Shown piece after piece: positions 1 through 7,199 of a stretch of DNA of 8,626 nucleotides. The translations under genes were made by a program, and so were the position numbers. The DNA comes from an uncultured Clostridia bacterium. GTDB lineage: Bacteria; Bacillota; Clostridia; Oscillospirales; Acutalibacteraceae. Below the pieces are notes generated by a model that was not told where the DNA came from, did no database searches, and saw only the letters and a program-made list of their open reading frames with translations. The stretch spans positions 1 to 8,626 of the forward strand of contig CALGCE010000183.1 of assembly GCA_937884625.1 (NCBI GenBank). Direction: 5' to 3'. Position 1 is the first letter of the stretch. Each line of letters starts with the position of its first letter.

Positions 1-79
1 AACCTTTTTCTATGAAGAAACAAACTTAATTCATTTATATTATCAGCAAAGAGTCAACTTCCACCAGTTATAGGACTGA

Positions 80-340
80 TTAGCACCTCTCCTGACTAGC
101 CTACAGAGAAAAAATTCGAACCAAGGAAGTTTAGTTGTTCGATTTCTTGCAATATGCTGTAAATTAAGTAGTCTGTGGAATGATGGAGATTTTATCAGGC
201 GTCAAAAAGTTCAAAATCTGGTGTTTCCGAGCAAAATCTACTATGACGGCAAAAATAGGGGAGTTCGAACTTTTGAGTGTAATTATGCTATCTTTATAAC
301 TCGCTTAATTACTGATAATTACAAACAAGAAAACAAAGAA
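80..340 (+). pseudogene. Remnant of a serine site-specific recombinase C-terminal tail, fused in frame to polA
   Basis: This frame is open from just after two stops (TAG at 71-73, TGA at 77-79) and runs without interruption into the DNA polymerase I frame. Its translation contains LWNDGDFIRRQKVQNLVFP (about 173-229) and then IYYDGKNRGVRTFECNYAIF (236-295). From memory of the family, this resembles the end of large serine recombinases/resolvases of mobile elements, whose tails have an LW..GD...(R/K)Q(K/R)LQ.LVFP(E/D)GI.YD.....VRT pattern followed by a short helix. The catalytic resolvase domain and the zinc ribbon would lie further upstream. They are not in the window, and the same frame is broken at 71-79, so this is only a tail. 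No start codon with a ribosome binding site is visible. The exact right boundary with PolA is uncertain, somewhere around 290-345. The family assignment is by eye; an unrelated sequence that happens to match remains possible. Confidence 0.6.
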
Positions 341-1960
341 AAATCAACATTTACCGTTTGTGACTTCACAGCGGATATTAAAAATGCCGATATTTATGAA
401 ACAGACGGCATTTACTTTGCAGTTTGTGATAAAAAAGTTTTCAAATGCGACGAAAAACAGTTAAATTACATTTTAAATAACGAAAATATCGAAAAAAGAG
501 TTTACGATTACAAAAATCTTTACAAAAAATATCAAGATATTAAGAATGTAAAGTTTGATTTAAGTCTTGCAGGGTATTTATGCAATCCGTCATCAAATGA
601 TTACAGTCTTGACAGGCTTTGCAATGAATACAATATTACCGAGCCCGAAATAATAGGCGAATTTGATGAATGTATTAAAAACGCCGTTATGTTTACGTCT
701 ATAAGCGATAAACTGACCGAAAACTTAAAGTCAAGCGGTCAACTCGATTTACTTTATAATATTGAAGTCCCCCTAGCAAGGGTACTCTGCGAAATGGAAA
801 TTTCAGGCTTTTTGGTTGACTGTGACGGTCTTAAAACCGAGGGCGAAGAACTGTCAAAAAAAATAGAGCAAATACAAAACGAGATTTACAGTCTTGCAGG
901 AGAGCAGTTTAACATAAATTCGCCAAAACAGTTAGGCGAGATACTTTTTGATAAATTGGGACTTCCCGCAAAGAAGAAAACGAAAAGCGGTTACAGTACA
1001 AGTGCAGAGGTTTTGGAAAGTTTACAATATGATTTTCCGATAGTAGGTTTGGTGCTTTCTTACAGAAAACTTGCAAAACTAAAATCCACATACTGTGACG
1101 GTCTTTTAAATGCGGTATCAAGTGACGGCAGAATACACTCAACCTTTAATCAAACAGAGGCGAGAACGGGCAGGATAAGTTCGCTTGAACCCAATCTTCA
1201 AAATATACCCGTGCGTACCGACGAGGGTAGGAAACTGCGTAAGTATTTTATTGCAAAAGACGGTTATGTCCTTTGCGATGCCGACTATTCTCAAATAGAA
1301 CTTCGTGTTCTTGCAAGTATTGCAAACGACAGTACGATGATAGAGGCGTTTAACAGCGGTGCGGATATTCACACCATAACAGCCTCTGAAGTGTTTAATA
1401 TTCCTGCTAATATGGTACTTCCGATTATGCGAAGCCGTGCAAAGGCGGTAAACTTCGGTATAGTTTACGGAATAGGTGCATTTTCACTTGCAAAGGACAT
1501 AGGCGTAAGCAGAGCCGAAGCCGACAGATATATTAAGGACTACCTTGCAACCTACCCTGCGGTAGATAAATATATGCAGGAGGTTATCAAAAAGGCTAAA
1601 CTTGACGGATATGTAACCACCGAGTTTGGCAGACGGCGTTATCTTCCAGAACTTTCTGCATCAAACGGAATGTTACGGGCGTTTGGCGAAAGGGTTGCAA
1701 GGAATGCACCGATACAGGGTACTGCGGCGGATATTATAAAAATCGCTATGATAAATGTAAATAACAGACTTAAAAAAGAATTACCGAGTGCAAAACTTAT
1801 TTTGCAGGTACACGACGAACTGATAGTAGAATGTAAGGAAAGCGACAGTAATACCGTTTGCAAAATACTTGAAGAAGAAATGCAAAACGCCGTAAGTCTT
1901 AAAGTTAAACTTTGTGTTGACGCTAACTGCGGTAAAAACTGGTTAGAGGCAAAAGGTTGA
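221..1960 (+). CDS. polA: DNA polymerase I, truncated: degenerate 3'-5' exonuclease-like and polymerase domains only
   Basis: This is a family A DNA polymerase, which fills gaps during repair and Okazaki fragment processing. Numbered from a GTG at 221, residues from about 40 to 180 form the 3'-5' exonuclease-like fold. The usual Asp-x-Glu metal site is missing (the segment reads FTVCDFTADI), so proofreading is probably absent, as in Bacillus-type PolA. The polymerase domain follows: FNINSPKQLG in the thumb region, TGRISSLEPNLQNIP, motif A DADYSQIELR (Asp353 binds metal), motif B with Arg404, Lys408, Phe412 and Tyr416, and motif C VHDELIVE (His531, Asp532, Glu533). The active site therefore looks complete. 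Family members usually have about 850-930 residues. Here the whole 5'-nuclease domain is missing and the first 35-40 residues look recombinase-derived. The GTG at 221 has no visible ribosome binding site and lies inside the recombinase-like frame, so it is probably not a true start. The TGA stop overlaps the next gene's ATG. Confidence 0.9.
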   Translation: MFPSKIYYDGKNRGVRTFECNYAIFITRLITDNYKQENKEKSTFTVCDFTADIKNADIYETDGIYFAVCDKKVFKCDEKQLNYILNNENIEKRVYDYKNLYKKYQDIKNVKFDLSLAGYLCNPSSNDYSLDRLCNEYNITEPEIIGEFDECIKNAVMFTSISDKLTENLKSSGQLDLLYNIEVPLARVLCEMEISGFLVDCDGLKTEGEELSKKIEQIQNEIYSLAGEQFNINSPKQLGEILFDKLGLPAKKKTKSGYSTSAEVLESLQYDFPIVGLVLSYRKLAKLKSTYCDGLLNAVSSDGRIHSTFNQTEARTGRISSLEPNLQNIPVRTDEGRKLRKYFIAKDGYVLCDADYSQIELRVLASIANDSTMIEAFNSGADIHTITASEVFNIPANMVLPIMRSRAKAVNFGIVYGIGAFSLAKDIGVSRAEADRYIKDYLATYPAVDKYMQEVIKKAKLDGYVTTEFGRRRYLPELSASNGMLRAFGERVARNAPIQGTAADIIKIAMINVNNRLKKELPSAKLILQVHDELIVECKESDSNTVCKILEEEMQNAVSLKVKLCVDANCGKNWLEAKG

Positions 1961-2802
1961 TGAAGGTCATTTTCGTATGTACGGGGAACACCTGCCGAAG
2001 TCCTATGGCAGAGGGGTATTTGAAATCAAAGTTAATAGGCGGTCTTGAAGTTTACAGCAGAGGATTTTGTTTAGACGGTATACCCGTAAGTGAAAATTCG
2101 GTTACTGCGTGTAAGGACTTCTGTATTGATATTTCCTCTCACCGTTCAAAAGCATTGGTAAGAAGCGACCTTGATGCCGATATGTTTATATGTATGTCAA
2201 ATGAACATAAAAACGGTCTTTTAAGTATAGGTATTGCCGAAAACAAAATTACCGTTTTAGGCGGAGGCATACCCGACCCTTATGAGCAGGATATTAAAGT
2301 CTACCGCAACTGCCGTGAGCAAATATTTAAAGAAATAGATTTACTTATTGATAACGGTATTATTACAGGCTATAAAATAAAAAATATAGAAAGAAAGCAC
2401 ATACAAAGCATTGCAAAACTTGAAAAGGAATGTTTTACACAGTATTGGTCCGAAAATGCAATATTGGAATCTTTCGTTTCGGGAACAAAATTTTTTGTGG
2501 CAGAGAAAAATTCAAAGGTCATCGGATATATCGGTATAAATGCTGTTTGTGATGAGGGTTATGTAACAAACGTAGCAGTATTCCCAAAATACAGAAATAT
2601 GGGTGTTGCCACGCTTTTAATTGACAGATGTGTAAGACTTGCAAGAGAATTATCCCTTAAATTTGTTTCTCTTGAAGTGCGTCCGTCAAATGTTAATGCC
2701 CTATCGCTTTACGAAAAATTAGGATTTGTATGTGAGGGCAGACGCAAAGACTTTTACCAAATGCCCAAAGAAGATGCTTTAATTATGACAAGAAGGTTTT
2801 AA
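1960..2802 (+). CDS. Fusion protein: YwlE-like low-molecular-weight phosphatase plus RimI-type N-acetyltransferase
   Basis: Two enzymes appear to be joined in one 280-residue chain. Residues 1-137 are a low-molecular-weight protein phosphatase: the P-loop CTGNTCRS has Cys7 as nucleophile and Arg13, and the general acid is Asp106 in the IPDPYEQD loop. Thr11 in the P-loop is the residue tied to phosphoarginine selectivity in Bacillus YwlE, where classical tyrosine phosphatases carry Ile, so a protein-arginine phosphatase is plausible. Residues 138-280 are a GNAT acetyltransferase of the RimI type: the acetyl-CoA loop RNMGVA (212-217), then LEVRPSNVNALSLYEKLGF (238-256), with Glu239 and Tyr251 at the positions used by RimI for catalysis. 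RimI acetylates the N-terminus of ribosomal protein S18 and perhaps other proteins. I chose ATG 1960, which overlaps the polA TGA, over an in-frame TTG at 1957; AGGCAAAAGG just upstream can serve as ribosome binding site. Both domains look complete. Whether the protein is cleaved or acts as one unit is unknown. Confidence 0.88.
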   Translation: MKVIFVCTGNTCRSPMAEGYLKSKLIGGLEVYSRGFCLDGIPVSENSVTACKDFCIDISSHRSKALVRSDLDADMFICMSNEHKNGLLSIGIAENKITVLGGGIPDPYEQDIKVYRNCREQIFKEIDLLIDNGIITGYKIKNIERKHIQSIAKLEKECFTQYWSENAILESFVSGTKFFVAEKNSKVIGYIGINAVCDEGYVTNVAVFPKYRNMGVATLLIDRCVRLARELSLKFVSLEVRPSNVNALSLYEKLGFVCEGRRKDFYQMPKEDALIMTRRF

Positions 2803-2807
2803 AGGTT

Positions 2808-3827
2808 ATGATAATACTGAGTATTGAGTCCTCGTGCGACGAAACTTCGGTCGCTGTTACGAGTGGCAGACATATACTTTCAAACATAGTTGCAACACAG
2901 ATAGAAAAACACCGGATTTTCGGCGGTGTAGTTCCTGAAATTGCATCACGAATGCACACAGAGGCTATAAGTGAGGTTTGTAATAAGGCAATAAATACGG
3001 CAGGTATAACCTATAAAGATTTAGATGCCGTTGCCGTAACCTTTGCACCCGGTCTTATCGGTGCGTTGCTTGTAGGTGTAAATTTTGCAAAGGGACTTAG
3101 TATGTCGCTTGGCATACCGCTTATTCCCGTACATCATCTGCGTTCGCACATAGCGGCAAATTATATTGAAAACGATATACTGAAACCTTCGTTTTTATGC
3201 CTTACGGTGTCGGGCGGAAATACCGTAATAACCAATGTAAGCGATTATACAAAGTTTGAAATAATCGGCTCTACAAAAGACGATGCGGCAGGAGAATGTT
3301 TTGACAAAACCGCAAGGGCGTTAGGTCTTGCCTACCCCGGCGGTGTAACACTCGACAAAATCGCAACCGTTCCCGACTTTAAAAAATATCCGCTTCCCTA
3401 CCCCAAAATAGAAAACAGTGAGTTTGATTTCAGTTTTTCAGGTCTAAAAACGGCGGTCGTAAACCTTGTTCATAACGCTTCACAAAAAGGCGAAGAAATA
3501 GATATTCCCGTTCTTGCCGCAACGGTAAGAAAAAGGGTATGCGATATGTTAATAGATAATACCTTTAATGCAATCCAAAAATACAAATTTAAAACTCTGG
3601 CTCTTGCAGGCGGTGTTTCGGCAAACAGTGAACTGCGGAAAAGAATGTCCGAAGAATGTAAAAAAAGAAATATTACACTTTATTATCCCGAACTTAAATA
3701 TTGCGGTGATAATGCCGCAATGGTGGGAGTTCAAGCATATTATGAATATCTTGACGGCAACAGGGCAGATGAAACGCTTAACGCTATCGCCACATTACCG
3801 ATTAATTACAACGGAGGCAACAAATGA
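2808..3827 (+). CDS. tsaD: tRNA N6-threonylcarbamoyladenosine transferase TsaD
   Basis: TsaD (formerly Gcp/YgjD/Kae1) transfers threonylcarbamoyl from threonylcarbamoyl-adenylate to A37 of tRNAs that read ANN codons. It works in the cytoplasm with TsaB and TsaE. The 339-residue length fits the bacterial family. The ASKHA-fold motifs are present: the N-terminal SIESSCDETSVAV, the metal-binding His110 and His114 in VHHLRSHIAANY, SGGNT (135-139), GSTKDDAAGECFDKTAR (154-170), the SFSGLKTA segment (209-216), LAGGVSANS (266-273), and Asp301 in the CGDNAAM motif. ATG 2808 lies five bases after the upstream stop, with AGAAGG and AAAGG ahead of it. The preceding RimI domain is a common genomic partner of TsaD. 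TsaB and TsaE, which often sit just upstream of it in Firmicutes, are not in this window. Confidence 0.97.
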   Translation: MIILSIESSCDETSVAVTSGRHILSNIVATQIEKHRIFGGVVPEIASRMHTEAISEVCNKAINTAGITYKDLDAVAVTFAPGLIGALLVGVNFAKGLSMSLGIPLIPVHHLRSHIAANYIENDILKPSFLCLTVSGGNTVITNVSDYTKFEIIGSTKDDAAGECFDKTARALGLAYPGGVTLDKIATVPDFKKYPLPYPKIENSEFDFSFSGLKTAVVNLVHNASQKGEEIDIPVLAATVRKRVCDMLIDNTFNAIQKYKFKTLALAGGVSANSELRKRMSEECKKRNITLYYPELKYCGDNAAMVGVQAYYEYLDGNRADETLNAIATLPINYNGGNK

Positions 3828-4717
3828 AACTTCTTTTAATAGTAAATCCCCGTTCAGGACGGGAAAAAATGCGTACCCAACTTTTAAAGGTAACAGAAAT
3901 ACTGTCAGATGCAGGTTATGATATAACGGTATATCCCACTAAAAAACAGGGAGATGCAACAGTCAGGGTAAGTAAAATAAAGCAGAACGAATTTGATAAA
4001 ATAGTAGTCTGCGGAGGCGACGGCACTCTAAACGAGGTAATAACGGGACTAATGCTTACGGGTGTTAAATGCACATTGGGCTACATACCGTCGGGCACCC
4101 TTAACGAATGGTCTTCGGGACTGCACATATCAAAAAATATACCGCAGGCGGCTGCCGATGCCGTATCAGGCAGAGAAATAGACCTTGACATAGGAAAATT
4201 CGGCGATAAATACTTTTCCTACACTGCCTCTTTCGGTGCATTTACCGAAGCATCGTATTCGGCGTCGCAGGACGTTAAAAATGTACTAGGTCAGGCGGCA
4301 TACTTCTTTGAAGGAATAAAAAGTCTTGGAAATATAAAGCCAATACACCTTAAATTCAGTTGCAAAGAGCGTGAAATAGACGGTGACTTTTTATTCGGTG
4401 CAATTTCAAACTCTATGTCAGTAGGCGGTATTGTTAAATTCAGTGAATCTATGGTAAAACTAAATGACGGTATGTTTGAGGTTATGCTTGTAAGAAATCC
4501 CGAAAACATAATTCAGTTCCAAACTATTGTTGACGGTATTTTAAGGCAGGACTTGTCAAAAGACGGAATTGAATTTTTCCATACAGATAAAATAACCGTA
4601 ACAGGCGGAGAAAACGTATCATGGACGCTTGACGGCGAATATGCAGAAGGCAAAGACTTAATAACGGTAGAAAACATACACTCTGCTATACATTTAACCG
4701 TTCCGCAAGGGGAATAA
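3824..4717 (+). CDS. Diacylglycerol kinase family (DgkB/YegS-type) lipid kinase
   Basis: This is a soluble or peripheral lipid kinase of the DAGK catalytic family, 297 residues, the usual size for DgkB/YegS/BmrU-type proteins. Known members phosphorylate diacylglycerol or a related lipid with ATP, recycling the diacylglycerol released by lipoteichoic acid or polar lipid synthesis. Motifs seen: IVNPRSGR (6-13), the nucleotide-binding CGGDGTLNEV (63-72, Asp66), IPSGTLNEW (88-96), LNDGMFEV (213-220) and WTLDGEYAEG (267-276). The third motif usually reads P.GT.NDF; here Asp-Phe is replaced by Glu-Trp, a conservative but noticeable change. The ATG overlaps the tsaD TGA (ATGA), with a strong GGAGG at 3813-3817, so the two genes are probably translationally coupled. 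The substrate cannot be fixed from sequence; a sphingosine-kinase-like or other lipid substrate is possible, so I give no gene symbol. Confidence 0.9.
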   Translation: MKLLLIVNPRSGREKMRTQLLKVTEILSDAGYDITVYPTKKQGDATVRVSKIKQNEFDKIVVCGGDGTLNEVITGLMLTGVKCTLGYIPSGTLNEWSSGLHISKNIPQAAADAVSGREIDLDIGKFGDKYFSYTASFGAFTEASYSASQDVKNVLGQAAYFFEGIKSLGNIKPIHLKFSCKEREIDGDFLFGAISNSMSVGGIVKFSESMVKLNDGMFEVMLVRNPENIIQFQTIVDGILRQDLSKDGIEFFHTDKITVTGGENVSWTLDGEYAEGKDLITVENIHSAIHLTVPQGE

Positions 4718-4751
4718 TAACGTTTGATAATTTTAATTTAGGAGATTATAT

Positions 4752-5771
4752 ATGTTTACAAGAGATATTGGGGTTGACCTCGGCACTGCCAATACTTTGG
4801 TATGTGTTAAGGGTAAAGGAATTATAATGAGGGAGCCGTCGGTTGTAGCCTATGATGTAAGAAACGACGCCGTAAGAGCGGTAGGTACAGAAGCAAAAGA
4901 AATGATAGGAAGAACACCCGGCTCAATAGTAGCCGTTCGTCCGCTTAAAGACGGCGTTATTGCCGATTTTGACGTAACTGCCGCAATGCTTAAAAGATTT
5001 GTGCGTTTAGCACTTAAAGGCTCATTTTTTTCAAGGGTGCGTATGGTAATATGTATTCCGGCAGGTGTTACGGAGGTTGAAAGCCGTGCGGTTTACGATG
5101 CCGCAAAGCAGGCAGGTGCGGTTGATATTGACCTTGTAGAAGAACCTATGGCGGCGGCGGTAGGTGCAGGTCTGCCGATATGGGACGCAACGGGTAATAT
5201 GGTAGTAGACATCGGCGGAGGTACGAGCGAAGTAGCGGTTATTTCACTCGGCGATATAGTAACTTCACAATCACTCCGTATTGCAGGAGACGACCTTGAC
5301 GAAGCAATAATCAACTATATAAGAAAAAAACATAATCTCTTAATCGGTGAGCGGACGGCAGAACAGATAAAGATAGATATAGGCTCTGCAAAGCCGTATG
5401 AAAATGAAACATCAATAGAAATAAAGGGCAGAAACTTGGTTGACGGATTGCCCAAAAATATAACCATTACCTCAGAAGAAGTAAGGGACGCTATGTCAGA
5501 CCCTATATCGCAGATAATAGATACCATTCGTTCAACACTTGAAAAAACACCGCCTGAACTCTCTGCCGATATTATTGACAGCGGTATAACCCTTACGGGC
5601 GGAGGAGCACTGCTTCGTGGTCTTGCAGAACTGATTGCAGAAGAAACGGGTATGCCGGTAACGGTGGCTACAAATCCGCTTGACTGCGTAGTACTCGGTA
5701 CCGCAAAGCGTCTTGAAGCCGACAGCGGTTTTGATAACTATGTATTCCGCAGAGGAAAGCGTTTTAGATAA
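4752..5771 (+). CDS. mreB: Rod shape-determining protein MreB (bacterial actin)
   Basis: MreB forms membrane-associated actin-like filaments that orient the lateral wall synthesis machinery. The 339 residues match the family length. Actin-fold ATPase motifs are all visible: phosphate-1 loop DLGTANT (9-15), the [11 protein letters not shown] segment (130-140), phosphate-2 loop VDIGGGTSE (152-160), ERTAEQIK (200-207), and the adenosine motif [10 protein letters not shown] (281-290). The short N-terminus before the first strand (MFTRDIG) fits the Gram-positive MreB pattern, where membrane contact comes from a hydrophobic loop rather than a long amphipathic helix. AGGAG at 4740-4744 sits well placed before the ATG. 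It lies 34 bases after the lipid kinase and leads directly into mreC and mreD, which argues for MreB proper over the unlinked paralogues Mbl or MreBH. Confidence 0.97.
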   Translation: MFTRDIGVDLGTANTLVCVKGKGIIMREPSVVAYDVRNDAVRAVGTEAKEMIGRTPGSIVAVRPLKDGVIADFDVTAAMLKRFVRLALKGSFFSRVRMVICIPAGVTEVESRAVYDAAKQAGAVDIDLVEEPMAAAVGAGLPIWDATGNMVVDIGGGTSEVAVISLGDIVTSQSLRIAGDDLDEAIINYIRKKHNLLIGERTAEQIKIDIGSAKPYENETSIEIKGRNLVDGLPKNITITSEEVRDAMSDPISQIIDTIRSTLEKTPPELSADIIDSGITLTGGGALLRGLAELIAEETGMPVTVATNPLDCVVLGTAKRLEADSGFDNYVFRRGKRFR

Positions 5772-5799
5772 TTTGAATTACCGAAAGGATAGGTAAAAA

Positions 5800-6663
5800 A
5801 TGCGTTTTTTCTTTCGCAGCAAACAGTTCAGAATTATTATTCTAATATTTACGGCAGTTGTTGTACTGTCCTTGATATTCGGTTACATCGGTACGAGAAT
5901 GTCTCCGCATACAGATATTTTATCAACCGTTGCGGCACCTTTTCGTTCATTTGCAACGAGCGTTAAGAACACCTTTTCCGATTTCATTTCCGCATATAAC
6001 GACGGCAACAGTCTTATGCTTGAAAACGCCGAACTAAACGAACAACTTAACGATTTAAGAAAACAGATAGCCGACTATAACGATATATCCGCTCAAAACG
6101 ATTTTTATAAAAATTATTTAGGTATAAAGGAGAAAAATCCCGATTTCGAGTTTACCCCTGCAACCCTTATATCCCGTGACACAAACGACCCCTACAAAGG
6201 TTTTGTAATAAACAAGGGTTCTTCTTCGGGCATTTCGGCTTACGACCCCGTTATTACCGATGCAGGACTTGTAGGCTACATAAGTGAGGTAGGCACCGTA
6301 ACTTCCAAAATAACCACCGTTTTAAGCCCCGACATAACTTTGGGCGCACTTGACAACCGTACAAGTGATTCGGGTATAGTTTCAGGTAATCTCAGGCTTT
6401 CAAAATTGGGTAATTGCCGATTTTCAAATTTATCAAGGTCTTGCAGTGTTGCAATAGGCGACTATGTTGTAACATCAGGCGAGGGTATCTTCCCCGACGG
6501 TCTTTTAATAGGCACTATCGAGTCTATCGGCAGTGATAAATACAACACCTCTATTTATGCAGACGTTAAGCCTTTTGTCGATATATCCGAAATAAGAAAC
6601 GTTATGATTATTACGTCTTTTGAAGGTCAGGGCGGTATAAATCCCGATAAAGTTGGCAAATAA
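5800..6663 (+). CDS. mreC: Rod shape-determining protein MreC
   Basis: MreC is a bitopic membrane protein that links cytoplasmic MreB to external wall enzymes and is thought to activate PBP2. The layout is typical: a short basic cytoplasmic start (MRFFFRSKQFR), one transmembrane segment at about 12-31, a probable coiled coil at about 70-105 (ENAELNEQLNDLRKQIADYN), and then an external beta-domain with family features such as LISRDTNDPYKGFVINKGS (123-141), DAGLVGYISEVG (154-165) and GDYVVTSGEGIFPDGLLIGT in the C-terminal half. At 287 residues it is normal length. The ATG follows a GAAAGGATAGG ribosome binding region, and the gap to mreB is 28 bases. Confidence 0.95.
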   Translation: MRFFFRSKQFRIIILIFTAVVVLSLIFGYIGTRMSPHTDILSTVAAPFRSFATSVKNTFSDFISAYNDGNSLMLENAELNEQLNDLRKQIADYNDISAQNDFYKNYLGIKEKNPDFEFTPATLISRDTNDPYKGFVINKGSSSGISAYDPVITDAGLVGYISEVGTVTSKITTVLSPDITLGALDNRTSDSGIVSGNLRLSKLGNCRFSNLSRSCSVAIGDYVVTSGEGIFPDGLLIGTIESIGSDKYNTSIYADVKPFVDISEIRNVMIITSFEGQGGINPDKVGK

Positions 6664-6675
6664 CGGAGAATTATT

Positions 6676-7188
6676 ATGACTTCAACACAAAAAAAATCCG
6701 CTTTTGTTACGGTTGTTAATATACTTATATTCTTGCTTCTTATGCTCTTTAATTCAACCGATATAATATCTATTGCTATTGGCGGTGCAAATCCGTTTAT
6801 ACCCCTCTCCTTTCTCGTTGCATTTTGTATGTTTTACGAAGAAATACCGTCGGTACTTGCAGGTCTTTTAGTCGGCACCCTTTTGGACGGATTTTCTGCA
6901 ACACCGATGTGCTTTAACAGTATTGTATTTATGCTAATAGGTCTGTTTACTGCTGTTACGGTACGCTATTTTTTCAACAATAATATCCGCTCTGCAATAG
7001 CACTTTGCATTATTTGCAGTCTGTTTTATTTTACGGCAAGATGGGTATTTACCTATATGTTTTCCGCCTCACAAGCGGAGAGCCTCATATATCTGTTCAG
7101 ATACGATTTTCCGTCTGCTGTATATACTACGGTATTTATAGTGCCGTTTTACTATCTTGAAAGACTAATCAATAAAAAATCCAATTAG
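6676..7188 (+). CDS. mreD: Rod shape-determining protein MreD
   Basis: This 170-residue protein is almost wholly hydrophobic, with five or six likely membrane segments at about 10-28, 38-55, 57-73, 80-99, 104-126 and 146-162, and a basic end (RLINKKSN). MreD is poorly conserved, so identification rests on its size, topology and position between mreC and the PBP2 gene, together with the family-like stretch LAGLLVGTLLDGFSATPMCF (61-80). It is an integral membrane partner of MreC in the Rod complex. GGAG lies eight bases before the ATG. It starts 12 bases after mreC and ends 11 bases before the next gene. Confidence 0.9.
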   Translation: MTSTQKKSAFVTVVNILIFLLLMLFNSTDIISIAIGGANPFIPLSFLVAFCMFYEEIPSVLAGLLVGTLLDGFSATPMCFNSIVFMLIGLFTAVTVRYFFNNNIRSAIALCIICSLFYFTARWVFTYMFSASQAESLIYLFRYDFPSAVYTTVFIVPFYYLERLINKKSN

Positions 7189-7199
7189 AAGGTGGCAAA

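Noticed and set aside
1..79. Group II intron end or other structured RNA at the left edge
   Set aside because: I found no domain V-like hairpin or other recognisable RNA motif; the stretch is too short to classify.
221..223. GTG at 221 as the real start of a short PolA
   Set aside because: There is no ribosome binding site upstream, and the codon lies inside a recombinase-like motif (LVFP) that is open well upstream of it. I keep 221 only as a formal boundary.
115..270. Two TTCGAAC motifs (115-121 and 264-270) resembling a tRNA T-loop
   Set aside because: Neither has a five-base-pair T stem or a matching acceptor and anticodon arm around it, so they are not tRNA remnants that I can support.
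1957..1959. TTG at 1957 as the start of the phosphatase-acetyltransferase gene
   Set aside because: The ATG one codon later overlaps the polA TGA in the usual TGATG coupling arrangement and begins exactly as YwlE-type proteins do.
3568..3921. Open frame of 117 codons overlapping tsaD and the lipid kinase gene
   Set aside because: It is out of frame with two clearly conserved genes, shows no recognisable motif and has no independent translation signal; it is a shadow frame.
4718..4751. Possible promoter in the short gap before mreB (TTGATA followed by TATAT)
   Set aside because: The gap is only 34 bases, so a full promoter would place the start point at or inside the gene, and the match is what an AT-rich gap gives by chance.
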